Assembly: GCF_002906165.1 (NCBI RefSeq)
Contig: NZ_PPCN01000014.1
Location: 45,272 to 109,271 of the forward strand
Direction of reading: 5' to 3'
Length of the DNA: 64,000 nt
Source of the DNA: Roseibium marinum
GTDB taxonomy: Bacteria; Pseudomonadota; Alphaproteobacteria; Rhizobiales; Stappiaceae
Shown: positions 26,161 through 34,599 of the stretch, piece by piece
Layout: every line of letters begins with the position of its first letter
How positions within the stretch are numbered: the first letter of the stretch is position 1
Translations under genes and position numbers: made by a program
The notes under the pieces: generated by a model
Database searches by the model: none
Told to the model about the DNA's origin: nothing
Seen by the model: only the letters and a program-made list of their open reading frames with translations

Positions 26161-27113
26161 CCGGCCTCCCGTTTCTCTAAATCGCTTTTTGCTGATCTGT
26201 TCGCGCGCAACCGGGTCCAGTGTTCTTCGAGGAAGCCGAGCACACCGTTGGGCAGAACGAACACGATGGCGATGAACAGAAGTCCCAGGATGATCGAATA
26301 ATGGTCGGGGAAGTTGGCGGACAGCCATTCGAACAGAAGAAACAGCGGTACTGCTCCGACCACGGGACCCCACAGTCTGCCAGCGCCGCCGAGAAGCGCC
26401 ATGATCAGTGTCAGGAACGAAATGGTCGGGTTGAAGACAATCGTCGGTTCGATATAGGTCCAGCGCGGTGCCTGGATGGCGCCGACCAGCGTGATGATTA
26501 CCGAGCTTGCCGCGAAGAGGGCCAGCTTTACCCGGGCCGTCGGCAGACCGCAATGCTCCGCGACCACTTCGTCGTCGCCGATCATCTTCAGCGCCAGTCC
26601 CCAGCGGCTGCGCTTGACGAGATAACCGATGGCCAGCGTCACCGCACACAGGGCGAGCAGCTTCCAGTAGACGACCTCGGGTCCGTAATCGACGAAAAGA
26701 TAACGCCCGAGCGTTCCGGTGATATTGACCTCGTACCAGGTGACGATCTGGCGGATCAGCTCGGCCAGACCGAACGTGAAGATGACGAAATAAACGCCGG
26801 CCAGACGCAGCGTCGACAGGCCGACGAGCAGAGCGACGACCAGCCCGATCAGTGCGGCGACCACCAGAACGAGCCAGGAGGGCAGGGTTTCATAGAGCAC
26901 TGCCACCGTATAGGCGCCTATGCCGAAGAAGGCGACGGTTGCGAGCGAAACGTATCGCGTCGGCCCGGAAAACAGCGCCCAGGCGCTTGCGAGCGTCACG
27001 TATCCGACAAGCCCGAGCAGGAACCCTGTGCCGTATGTGCCGAGAAAGAAGGGGGCTGCGGCGAGGGCGGTGAAGACGGCCGCCAGCGCAGTGAAGGAAA
27101 ATGCTGCTATCAT
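26157..27113 (-). CDS. livM: Branched-chain-type ABC transporter permease LivM
   Basis: A 318-residue permease with about nine or ten helices and the family segments FGLAELIRQIVTWYE and MIGDDEVVAEHCGL followed by LALFAASSVI. The start at 27113 overlaps the livH stop by four bases; an in-frame start 12 codons upstream is less likely. Confidence 0.92.
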   Translation of the reverse strand: MIAAFSFTALAAVFTALAAAPFFLGTYGTGFLLGLVGYVTLASAWALFSGPTRYVSLATVAFFGIGAYTVAVLYETLPSWLVLVVAALIGLVVALLVGLSTLRLAGVYFVIFTFGLAELIRQIVTWYEVNITGTLGRYLFVDYGPEVVYWKLLALCAVTLAIGYLVKRSRWGLALKMIGDDEVVAEHCGLPTARVKLALFAASSVIITLVGAIQAPRWTYIEPTIVFNPTISFLTLIMALLGGAGRLWGPVVGAVPLFLLFEWLSANFPDHYSIILGLLFIAIVFVLPNGVLGFLEEHWTRLRANRSAKSDLEKREAG

Positions 27114-27985
27114 CGCACCCGCCGTCCAAACAGGCCCTCGGGGCGCCAAAGCAGAACGACGAGGAAGATCGTGTAGGTCGCGGCCAGAGTGAGCCCCGGA
27201 TCCACATAGGTGGACACGGCCGTCTCCACGATGCCGAGTACGAGCCCGGCGGTCAGCGCGCCCAGAAGATTGCCGACGCCCCCCATGATCACCACGATAA
27301 GGGCCTTCATGGTGAAGACGACCCCGCCCGTGGCGGTGAAGGTCTGGTACATGGAAATCACGGTGCCGCCGGCTGCGGCAAGGGCCGTGCCCATGGCGAA
27401 GGCGATGGCGGCGGCGCGGTCGGTATTGATGCCGACGAGCTGCGCGGATTGCGGTGAAACCGCAACCGCCCTGAGGGCCGTGCCCCAGCGGGTGCGCGTC
27501 AGGAGCGCATAGAACAGCAGGCCGATGGCAAGCGCCAGAACAAGCGCGATCAGCCGGTTGGCGGCCACGGTCGTGCCGAAGATCGAGACAGGCACGTTGA
27601 GGAATGTGTAGCTGGTGTAGTTGCTGCCGAAAAGCACCAGCAATACGCCCTGGATCACGAACAGAAGGCCGAAAGTGGTCAGGATGGAATCAACTTCCAG
27701 GGCCGCCTGATTTGGTGCGCGTTTCACCAGAGGCGACAGAAGAAACACATAGACCAGATAGCCGAAAACGAAGCCGCCGGGGACAACAATGGCAAGTCCT
27801 GTCAGCGGGTTTATCGACGGCAGGGCCTGCACGATGAAGGCGGCGAAAGCGGCGGTAATGATCATGTCGCCATAGGCGAGATTCATGATGCGGGCAATGC
27901 CGTATTGCAGGGTCAGTCCCATGGCGACAAGCGCGTAGGTGCCGCCGAGCACGAGGCCCGCTATCAGCGTGGTGGTCAGTGTCAT
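27110..27985 (-). CDS. livH: Branched-chain-type ABC transporter permease LivH
   Basis: A 291-residue permease with eight predicted helices; it opens with GLVLGGTYALVAMGLTLQYGI and contains ALRAVAVSPQSAQLVGIN, the LivH cytoplasmic loop. It follows the binding-protein gene after an 80-base gap holding a hairpin. Confidence 0.93.
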   Translation of the reverse strand: MTLTTTLIAGLVLGGTYALVAMGLTLQYGIARIMNLAYGDMIITAAFAAFIVQALPSINPLTGLAIVVPGGFVFGYLVYVFLLSPLVKRAPNQAALEVDSILTTFGLLFVIQGVLLVLFGSNYTSYTFLNVPVSIFGTTVAANRLIALVLALAIGLLFYALLTRTRWGTALRAVAVSPQSAQLVGINTDRAAAIAFAMGTALAAAGGTVISMYQTFTATGGVVFTMKALIVVIMGGVGNLLGALTAGLVLGIVETAVSTYVDPGLTLAATYTIFLVVLLWRPEGLFGRRVR

Positions 27986-28021
27986 ATGTTCCTGCCGAAA
28001 CCGTTGATCTGTCGGGCATGG

Positions 28022-28049
28022 GAGACCGGCGGCTTTTTCCGCCGGTCTC
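28022..28049 (-). other. Intercistronic hairpin between binding-protein gene and livH
   Basis: An 11-bp perfect inverted repeat (GAGACCGGCGG / CCGCCGGTCTC) lies just after the binding-protein stop. On the coding strand no T-run follows. It is the same arrangement as at smoE-smoF and dctP-dctQ. Confidence 0.65.
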
Positions 28050-28066
28050 TTATCCTTTGAAGTGTC

Positions 28067-29284
28067 TTACCAGGGCTGTTTCGGCAGCTTCGCCTTGGAG
28101 GCGCCTTTCCGGTCGGCAGGCGCCACACCGGCGAGCGTGCCGTCCTGCCACTGGCCCACCAGCCACAGGTTGCGGAGCTGATTGTCCTGAAGGCTGGTCT
28201 CGCCGAGAACGGTCTCGAAGGTTCCGGTCGACAGTTCCTTCGAAACGGCCTCCCGGTCCAGACCGACGCGCTTGATGGCCTCTTCCAGCATCTGCAGGCT
28301 GGCATAGGTTATGACGCTGCCCCACAGATCCGGATACTGGCCGTTCACCTCGTTGTGGCGCTCGCGGTAGGCCTTGTTGCTCTCGTTGGCCGGGTCGATG
28401 CCGCCGAGCGTCATGATGCCTTCGGCCTTCTCGCCAAGGTTCGCGCCATAAGGCGGAAAACCGACGCCGACGCCAAGATAAAGCACCTTCGGATTGAAGC
28501 TGTTTACCTGCGCCTGCTGGGTGAGGGCGAAGGTGCCCGGAGGATAGGAAAAGGCGACGAATGTGTCCGCACCGGAGGCTTTCGCCTCGTTCAGGATGGT
28601 GGTGAAGTCCTGGGTCCCGACCGGGTAGGTCTGATCCATGACGACATCCAGACCTGCTTCCTTGAAGGACGGACGGGCCGCGGTGACGAGATCGATGCCG
28701 AAGCCGTCGGCCACGGAAATCATCGCGACCTTGGAATTGATCACACCCGCCTTGACCTGGTCGGCCAGGAGGGTCGCCAGGGCATTCGTGTAGTCGTGGC
28801 CACCGCCGAGGAACCAGAAGCTTTTCGGCCAGCGCTTGACGAAATCCGGCGCCTTGTCGGTCACGGCGGAAACCGCGAGCTGAGGATAGCCGTAACGGTC
28901 GAACAGCGGCGCGACGGCGAGGTTGAAGCCGGTGCCCCAGGGCGGAAGAATGAAATGGGCTTCATCCTGTCCGGCCAGTCGCTCGACAGCGCGCACGACT
29001 TCCTCGGCGCTGGACCGGTCGTCATATTCGATGAGCTCGACCGGAATTTTCGTTCCGTCCGGCATTTCCAGGCCGCCCTTGGCTTCCAGGTCCGAAAGCC
29101 AGAGCTTGTAATTCGGAATGGTGGTCATTGCGGCGCCGCCGGCATTGGCGCCGGTCTTTGAGACCGCGTATCCGATCTTGACCTTGTCCGGATGGTCCTG
29201 CGCGGTGCCCGGCAGGGCGGCAAGTGCGAGCGCTGCCGTGCCCGCAAGCACGGTCAGGCTGAGCCTGCGAAATGTTGTGATCAT
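28067..29284 (-). CDS. Branched-chain-type ABC transporter substrate-binding protein
   Basis: A 405-residue periplasmic binding protein (LivK/type I fold) with a signal peptide ending at GTAQ. KIGYAVSKTGANAGG is the ligand-loop start typical of the family and LPPWGTGFNLAVAPLF forms the second lobe entry. It heads the operon feeding an aldehyde dehydrogenase and SDR, so the ligand is more likely an aromatic or carboxylic compound than an amino acid. A GGGAGGAAA Shine-Dalgarno precedes the ATG. Confidence 0.9.
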   Translation of the reverse strand: MITTFRRLSLTVLAGTAALALAALPGTAQDHPDKVKIGYAVSKTGANAGGAAMTTIPNYKLWLSDLEAKGGLEMPDGTKIPVELIEYDDRSSAEEVVRAVERLAGQDEAHFILPPWGTGFNLAVAPLFDRYGYPQLAVSAVTDKAPDFVKRWPKSFWFLGGGHDYTNALATLLADQVKAGVINSKVAMISVADGFGIDLVTAARPSFKEAGLDVVMDQTYPVGTQDFTTILNEAKASGADTFVAFSYPPGTFALTQQAQVNSFNPKVLYLGVGVGFPPYGANLGEKAEGIMTLGGIDPANESNKAYRERHNEVNGQYPDLWGSVITYASLQMLEEAIKRVGLDREAVSKELSTGTFETVLGETSLQDNQLRNLWLVGQWQDGTLAGVAPADRKGASKAKLPKQPW

Positions 29285-29410
29285 GTTTTCCTCCCAATCG
29301 GCCGCAATTCGCGTGTGCGACTGCGGCGGGGCCGGTTCTCCACGACCGGCGCCGTCATTACACTAGCCGGAAAAGTCCGGAGAAAAATGTACATTTAACG
29401 GAAAGAATTG

Positions 29411-29426
29411 TACGAATGATACGAAT
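29411..29426. promoter_or_regulatory. Direct repeat in the binding-protein/AraC divergent promoter
   Basis: TACGAAT occurs twice at 29411 and 29420, nine bases apart, in the 200-base gap between the divergent AraC gene and the ABC operon. AraC-type regulators bind direct half-sites; the spacing is nearly one helical turn. This is a candidate operator only. Confidence 0.35.
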
Positions 29427-29484
29427 TTTCAGGTAAACATGCCTTCAAACCGGACAGGTCGCCGGAACCTGAGGTCGCTAACCC

Positions 29485-30393
29485 ATGAGTCTTTTCGATA
29501 CCGCTTCCGGCGACTGGCCCTCCAGCCCCGCGCAGCACCAGATCGAAATCCTGCCGGATACGGAAGCCGGGGTGATCCGGACCGCGCTGACGCCGACGAG
29601 CTGGACATTGCGCGGCCGGCGGAACCGGGGCTTCGTGCTGGTGTCGGGCGAAGGGCAACTGGATTTCGAAAGCAGCGAACTGCCGTTCATCAGCCCTTGC
29701 GCCATCTGGCTGCCGGCCGGCAAGACAGCGCGCCTGACGCTGAAGTCCGGGTCGCGGGGCGCGCTGGTGTCGGTGTCCGAGCTGGCCTTCGGCAGGGCGG
29801 TTCCCGCCGGGCTCGTCGGACGGCAGGTGAAGGATGCCCTGCTGCACCCGCTCATCGGCGCCCGCCTGCAAAAGCCCCAGGCGCTGGAATTGATGAGCGC
29901 CATCGAAGCGGTGGAACGGGAACTTCGCAGCGAGCTGCCGGGCGGCCAGGAGGCGGCGCGCCATCATCTCGTGCTGGCGCTCATGACGCTGTGGCGGATT
30001 TCCAGTCCCCAGCCGCAACAGGTGCAGGCGGCTCCCAGAACCATCGTGCGGAATTTTCTCCATCTTCTCGAACTGCACCTTCGCGATCACTGGACGATTG
30101 CCGCCTATGCCGGGGTCTTGAAGGTTTCACGGGCGCGGCTGACCAGCGCGGTCAAGCGGATCACCGGAAGAGCGCCTTTGGAACTGATCCACGAGCGCCT
30201 TGTGATCGAGGCGGAAGCGCTTCTGGCGGAGTCCAATCTTCAGGTCGCGGAGATCGCAGACGCGCTGGGCTTCAAGGATGCCGGTTATTTCAACCGCTTC
30301 TACAAGCGAGAGACCGGCATCCCGCCAGGCCGGACCCGCAAACGCGGCGCGGAGCGCAAGAAATCCTTCCCGGGCTTCCATGAGTGGCCGTAA
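29485..30393 (+). CDS. AraC-family transcriptional regulator
   Basis: A 302-residue regulator with an N-terminal cupin-like ligand domain (about 1-150) and a C-terminal AraC double helix-turn-helix (about 200-295): AAYAGVLKVSRARLTSAVK then VAEIADALGFKDAGYFNRFYKRETGIPP. It is divergent from the ABC/aldehyde dehydrogenase operon and likely activates it. GAGGT precedes the ATG. It could also affect the TRAP operon downstream on its own strand. Confidence 0.9.
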   Translation: MSLFDTASGDWPSSPAQHQIEILPDTEAGVIRTALTPTSWTLRGRRNRGFVLVSGEGQLDFESSELPFISPCAIWLPAGKTARLTLKSGSRGALVSVSELAFGRAVPAGLVGRQVKDALLHPLIGARLQKPQALELMSAIEAVERELRSELPGGQEAARHHLVLALMTLWRISSPQPQQVQAAPRTIVRNFLHLLELHLRDHWTIAAYAGVLKVSRARLTSAVKRITGRAPLELIHERLVIEAEALLAESNLQVAEIADALGFKDAGYFNRFYKRETGIPPGRTRKRGAERKKSFPGFHEWP

Positions 30394-30726
30394 AATCAAC
30401 CGATTTGCGGGTCCGTATCCTAATCTGACGGGGTCGGCAAAAGTCTAGGTCCAGGTGGATTTTCTTCCGGGAAAACAATGATAAGGTGCCGGCCGGGGAC
30501 ATGCGTTGGAGAAGGACCTGGCGATGCGCGGATCCAGTTCAATCCTGGAAGACAGGCCGGAACGGCAGCGCTGCCCACGTCTCGTGCACGCCTGCGATAT
30601 TTCCCCGCCATCATTTCGTGATGGACAGGAATTCAAAAAAGGTTATACGAGATAACTATTATGGATCATTACCTGATCGGGAGGAGGACTCCGGTCAGTT
30701 TGTAATGTTGATCTGAAAGGGAGGAC
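30394..30726 (+). promoter_or_regulatory. Upstream region of the TRAP/phenylpropenoid operon
   Basis: A 333-base stretch without a convincing gene. It is less GC-rich near the right end, has the short palindrome at 30642, and ends in a strong GGGAGG Shine-Dalgarno for dctP. It must hold the promoter of the operon. Confidence 0.45.
30642..30656. promoter_or_regulatory. Short palindrome, candidate MarR operator
   Basis: GTTAT-ACGAG-ATAAC is a perfect 5-bp inverted repeat about 70 bases before the dctP start. The operon encodes a MarR protein, whose family binds such AT-rich palindromes over promoters. Assignment is inference. Confidence 0.4.
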
Positions 30727-31770
30727 ATGATGATCAACTTCCACAAGCAGCTCGCGACATTCGCGGCGGCTGCCGCCATTTCCACAATCGCACTTGCCGG
30801 AACCGCATCCACGTCACTGGGTCAGGAAGTCACGCTTCGCATGCACCAGTTTCTGCCTGCCCAGGCAAACGTTCCCAAGAACGTTCTCGATCCCTGGGCG
30901 GACAAGGTCGAGGCGGAATCTGGAGGGCGCATCAAGATCGAGCGCTATCCCGCCATGCAGCTTGGCGGCAAGCCGCCGGAGCTGATCGACCAGGTCGTCG
31001 ACGGCGTTGTCGATATCGTCTGGACGGTCGCCGGATACACACCGGGCCGATTCCCGCGCGCCGAAGTGTTCGAGTTGCCCTTCACCATGACGGACGCGGA
31101 GACGATGTCCGAGGCGTATTGGAAGCTCGCCGAAGAAGAAATGATGGATACGGAATTCGCGCCCTTCAAACCGCTCGCGCTCTGGGTGCACGGCCCTGGC
31201 GTGATCCATTCCAGCGAGCCGATCACGGAACTTTCCGACCTGAACGGCGTCAAGCTTCGCGCACCGACACGGGTGACGAACAAACTGTTCTCGAACCTCG
31301 GCGCGACCCCGATCGGCCTGCCGGTGCCGGCCATTCCCGAAGCCCTCAGCAAGGGCGTCGTGGATGCGACCGTTATCCCCTGGGAGGTCGTCGGTGCCCT
31401 CAAGGTGAACGAACTGGTGAAAAATCACACCGAGTTCCCCGGCAAGGCGATCTACACGACCACTTTCCTGTTCGCGATGAACAAGGACAAATACGAGTCG
31501 CTGCCCGATGACCTCAAAGCCGTGATCGATGCGAATTCGGGTCTGGAGTTCTCCAAGTTCGCAGGCAAGCAGATGCAGGCCGACGATGCCGGCCCGCGCA
31601 AGGCTGCCATCGACATGGGCAACAACATCATCACCCTCACGCCCGAACAGGCCGCGAAATGGGAAGCGGCCGCCCAGGGAACGATCGATGAGTGGACGGC
31701 TGAAATGGACGTGAAAGGTCTCGACGGCACCGGTCTGCGCAAGCGCGCAGCGGAACTGATGAGCAACTGA
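30727..31770 (+). CDS. dctP: TRAP transporter substrate-binding protein (DctP family)
   Basis: A 347-residue periplasmic binding protein with a signal peptide (cleavage near SLGQ) and DctP family features: LRMHQFLPAQ at the mature start, and VKLRAPTRVTNKLFSNLGATPIGLP with the Arg that pairs with a ligand carboxylate. It heads an operon of DctQM and aryl-CoA genes, so an aromatic or phenylpropanoid acid is the expected ligand. Two ATGs overlap; the first has GGGAGG four bases upstream. Confidence 0.9.
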   Translation: MMINFHKQLATFAAAAAISTIALAGTASTSLGQEVTLRMHQFLPAQANVPKNVLDPWADKVEAESGGRIKIERYPAMQLGGKPPELIDQVVDGVVDIVWTVAGYTPGRFPRAEVFELPFTMTDAETMSEAYWKLAEEEMMDTEFAPFKPLALWVHGPGVIHSSEPITELSDLNGVKLRAPTRVTNKLFSNLGATPIGLPVPAIPEALSKGVVDATVIPWEVVGALKVNELVKNHTEFPGKAIYTTTFLFAMNKDKYESLPDDLKAVIDANSGLEFSKFAGKQMQADDAGPRKAAIDMGNNIITLTPEQAAKWEAAAQGTIDEWTAEMDVKGLDGTGLRKRAAELMSN

Positions 31771-31785
31771 TCTTTTAGGCCAACC

Positions 31786-31816
31786 GGTCTCCCGGAAGTC
31801 CGTCTTCCGGGAGACC
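31786..31816 (+). other. Intercistronic hairpin between dctP and dctQ
   Basis: A perfect 13-bp inverted repeat (GGTCTCCCGGAAG / CTTCCGGGAGACC) with a five-base loop follows the dctP stop by 15 bases. Only TTTCC follows, so it is probably an mRNA-stabilising or partial-termination hairpin raising DctP over the membrane subunits. Confidence 0.7.
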
Positions 31817-31838
31817 TTTCCCGCAGGAATTCTGAACA

Positions 31839-32426
31839 ATGCTGTTTACCCTGGTGGAGCGTCTCGCGCGCTTCATGGCGATCCTCGGCGGACTGGTGCT
31901 GACGGCGCTGATCGCCCTGACATGCGTCAGCGTACTCGGGCGCGGGCTCAATACTTTCGGACATTCAACGTTTCTGACGTCGCTGTCGGAATCGGCCGCG
32001 AACGCCCTGATCGCGACAGGTGTCGGACCGGTTTTCGGCGATTTCGAACTGGTCGAGGCCGGGATCAGCTTCACCATCTTCGCGTTTCTGCCGATCTGTC
32101 AGCTGCGCAAGGCGCATGCGACGGTGGATGTGTTCGCAAGCCATTTCCCGCGCTGGCTGAACCGTTTCCTTGTGACCTTGTGGGAAGTTCTCCTCAGCGC
32201 CGTCATCGTGCTCATCACCTGGCGTCTCTTCGTCGGGATGCAGGACAAGATGCGCTATTCGGAAACCACATTCATACTGCAGTTCCCCATCTGGTGGTCC
32301 TACGCCCTCAGCTTCGCCGCTGCCGCGATCGCATCGGTGGTCGCCGCCTACTGCGCTGCCGCCAGCGTTGTCGAACTGATTTCGGGACGCCGGTTCATTC
32401 AGGATATGGAAGGGGGAGTCCATTGA
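31839..32426 (+). CDS. dctQ: TRAP transporter small permease (DctQ family)
   Basis: A 195-residue protein with four predicted helices and the DctQ signature region AHATVDVFASHFPRW. It pairs with DctM in the sodium-driven TRAP transporter. AGGAAT precedes the ATG by nine bases. Its stop overlaps the TTG start of dctM. Confidence 0.9.
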   Translation: MLFTLVERLARFMAILGGLVLTALIALTCVSVLGRGLNTFGHSTFLTSLSESAANALIATGVGPVFGDFELVEAGISFTIFAFLPICQLRKAHATVDVFASHFPRWLNRFLVTLWEVLLSAVIVLITWRLFVGMQDKMRYSETTFILQFPIWWSYALSFAAAAIASVVAAYCAAASVVELISGRRFIQDMEGGVH

Positions 32427-33739
32427 GCCTGCTCGAACTCGGATATCTCTCGTTTCCCCTGCTGCTGGTGCTGATATTCCTGCGCGCGCCGATCGGGCTC
32501 GCCATGTTGCTGTGCGGTCTCGGCGGGCTCTACCTTGCCACGGGTAGCCCGAATATCTTTCTGTCCAAGCTGAAGAGCGAAACCTATACGACCTTCTCCA
32601 GCTATTCGCTGACCATCATTCCGATGTTCCTGCTGATGGGTCAGTTCGCAACCCATTCGGGCATGTCCGCGTCGCTGTTCAAGGCGGCGGAGAGCTGGCT
32701 CGGCCACCGCAAGGGCGGCGTGGCCATGGCCGCGGTCGGCGCCTGTGCCGGCTTCGGCGCGATCTGCGGATCCTCGCTCGCGACCGCCGCCACCATGAGC
32801 CGCGTGGCGCTTCCCGAGTTGCGCCGCTACGGCTATTCGGGCGGGTTTTCGACGGCAACTCTCGCGGCCGGCGGCACGCTCGGCATTCTCATCCCGCCGT
32901 CCGTCATTCTGGTGATCTACGCCATCCTGACGGAGCAGAATATCGCCAAGCTGTTCCTGGCGGCCTTCGTGCCGGGTATGCTGGCCGCCATCGGCTACAT
33001 GATCACGATCTCCATCTATGTGCGCTTCAATCCGAAAGCGGCCGGCACGCGCGAGCCGGTTCCCTATCCGCAGCGGGTCCGGGCGCTGATGGATGTCTGG
33101 CCGGTTCTGCTGGTCTTCGGCCTTGTTGTCGGCGGGATCTATCGGGGCTGGTTCACCCCCACCGAAGGTGCCGCCGTGGGCGCTGCGGGAACGGGTCTGC
33201 TCGCCCTGGTTTCGGGTAATCTCACGCGAAAGATGTTTCTGGACAGCATCATCCAGACGGCGCTCAGCACCGCGATGATCTTCTTCATCGTGCTTGGCGC
33301 GGCTTTCTACAACAGTTTCCTGGCGCTGAGCCAGCTGCCGCAGGAGCTTTCCGGCTGGGTTGTCGGCCAGGGCTTCAGCCCGTGGGTCGTTCTCACCCTG
33401 ATCCTGCTCTTCTATCTGGTCTTCGGCTGCCTGATGGACAGCCTGTCGATGATCCTGCTGACGATCCCGATCTTCTTTCCGGTGATCAGTGTCCTGGAGT
33501 TCGGCATGAGCCCGGAACATGTTGCCATCTGGTTCGGTATCCTGGTGCTGATTGTCGTTGAGGTCGGGCTGATAACGCCGCCTGTCGGCATGAATCTGTT
33601 CATCATCAATGCCATCGACCGGACGACGCCGATGAAGGACACCTACAAGGCGGTCCTCTGGTTCGTCACGTCCGACATCGTGCGGGTGATCCTGCTGGTG
33701 ATCTTCCCGTCGATCACCCTGTTCCTGCTCTCCGGTTAA
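32423..33739 (+). CDS. dctM: TRAP transporter large permease (DctM family)
   Basis: A 438-residue membrane protein with about twelve helices; typical segments are SLTIIPMFLLMGQFA, GTLGILIPPSVILVIYA and ITPPVGMNLFIINA. The start is TTG, overlapping the dctQ stop (TTGA), with GGGGGAG seven bases upstream; starting further upstream would force a long unrelated leader. It forms the transport channel with DctQ. Confidence 0.9.
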   Translation: MSLLELGYLSFPLLLVLIFLRAPIGLAMLLCGLGGLYLATGSPNIFLSKLKSETYTTFSSYSLTIIPMFLLMGQFATHSGMSASLFKAAESWLGHRKGGVAMAAVGACAGFGAICGSSLATAATMSRVALPELRRYGYSGGFSTATLAAGGTLGILIPPSVILVIYAILTEQNIAKLFLAAFVPGMLAAIGYMITISIYVRFNPKAAGTREPVPYPQRVRALMDVWPVLLVFGLVVGGIYRGWFTPTEGAAVGAAGTGLLALVSGNLTRKMFLDSIIQTALSTAMIFFIVLGAAFYNSFLALSQLPQELSGWVVGQGFSPWVVLTLILLFYLVFGCLMDSLSMILLTIPIFFPVISVLEFGMSPEHVAIWFGILVLIVVEVGLITPPVGMNLFIINAIDRTTPMKDTYKAVLWFVTSDIVRVILLVIFPSITLFLLSG

Positions 33740-33824
33740 CCGGAGGGCGGGGCGAGGATATCGGCAGGTTTGAATAGGTATGGAATATAACAATGATGAA
33801 GCAAACAGGTATTGAGGTGCGGTG

Positions 33825-34589
33825 ATGCTGACTTCCGGACAGACTGTTCTCGTGACTGGCGGCGGCAGCGGCCTGGGCGCCGCGACGGCCCGCCACTTCG
33901 CCTCTCTGGGGGCCAGGGTCGCGATCCTCGATTTCGATATCGATCGCGGCCGGAGTGTGGCTCAGGACTGCGGCGGTCATGCGGTCCAGGCCGATGTCGG
34001 CGATCAGGAGGCCGTCGACAGCGCGCTGGAGGACGCGGCGCAGCTTCTGGGAAGCGCACCGCGGATCGTGGTGAACTGCGCGGGCATCGGCCGTGCGGCG
34101 CGGATCGTCGGACGCGAAGGCAAGATGTCCTTCGACGTTTTCGAGACGACGCTCAGGGTCAACCTGTTCGGCACCTACAACGTGATGAGCCATGCCGCCA
34201 GACGCATGATGGCGCTGGAGCCGCTGGAAACCGGAGAGCGCGGGGTGATCATCAACACCGCCTCCGTCGCCTGGGAAGACGGGCAGCTCGGCCAGGCCGC
34301 CTATGCGGCGTCCAAGGGCGGTATTGCCTCCATGTGCCTTCCGGCGGCGCGCGAATTCGCCCAGCACGGCATCCGCGTCATGGGAATTGCGCCGGGGCTG
34401 TTCCAGACGCCGATGATGGCCGGACTGCCGGAAGAGGTTGCCGCGAAGATCACAGCGAATATTCCGTTTCCGCCCCGTCTGGGAGACCCGGATGAATACG
34501 CCCTGCTTGCCGCGCATATCGTCGCCAATCCGTTCCTCAACGGCACCACCATTCGCCTGGACGGGGCCGTGCGCCTGCCGCCGCGCTGA
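33825..34589 (+). CDS. SDR, type II 3-hydroxyacyl-CoA dehydrogenase-like
   Basis: A 254-residue SDR whose sequence follows the 3-hydroxyacyl-CoA dehydrogenase type 2 (HSD17B10-like) pattern closely: TGGGSGLGAATARHF, GERGVIINTASVA, QAAYAASKGGI (catalytic YxxxK), RVMGIAPGLFQTPM and the end NGTTIRLDGAVRLPP. It should oxidise the beta-hydroxyacyl-CoA made by the neighbouring hydratase to beta-ketoacyl-CoA. The ATG follows a GTG by one codon; ATG is preferred. It lies 85 bases after dctM. Confidence 0.9.
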   Translation: MLTSGQTVLVTGGGSGLGAATARHFASLGARVAILDFDIDRGRSVAQDCGGHAVQADVGDQEAVDSALEDAAQLLGSAPRIVVNCAGIGRAARIVGREGKMSFDVFETTLRVNLFGTYNVMSHAARRMMALEPLETGERGVIINTASVAWEDGQLGQAAYAASKGGIASMCLPAAREFAQHGIRVMGIAPGLFQTPMMAGLPEEVAAKITANIPFPPRLGDPDEYALLAAHIVANPFLNGTTIRLDGAVRLPPR

Positions 34590-34599
34590 GGAAGAACCA

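Noticed and set aside
29439..30383. A long open frame overlapping the AraC gene in another frame
   Set aside because: Its translation is Arg/Gly/Ala-rich without family pattern, while the AraC frame has clear helix-turn-helix motifs.
31922..32422. An upstream extension of the DctM frame inside dctQ
   Set aside because: The residues there have no DctM character and overlap the well-supported dctQ; the TTG at 32423 with GGGGGAG fits better.
32399..33793. A 464-codon minus-strand frame opposite dctM
   Set aside because: It is rich in Asp, Arg, His and Gln with no recognisable domain; dctM on the plus strand is certain.
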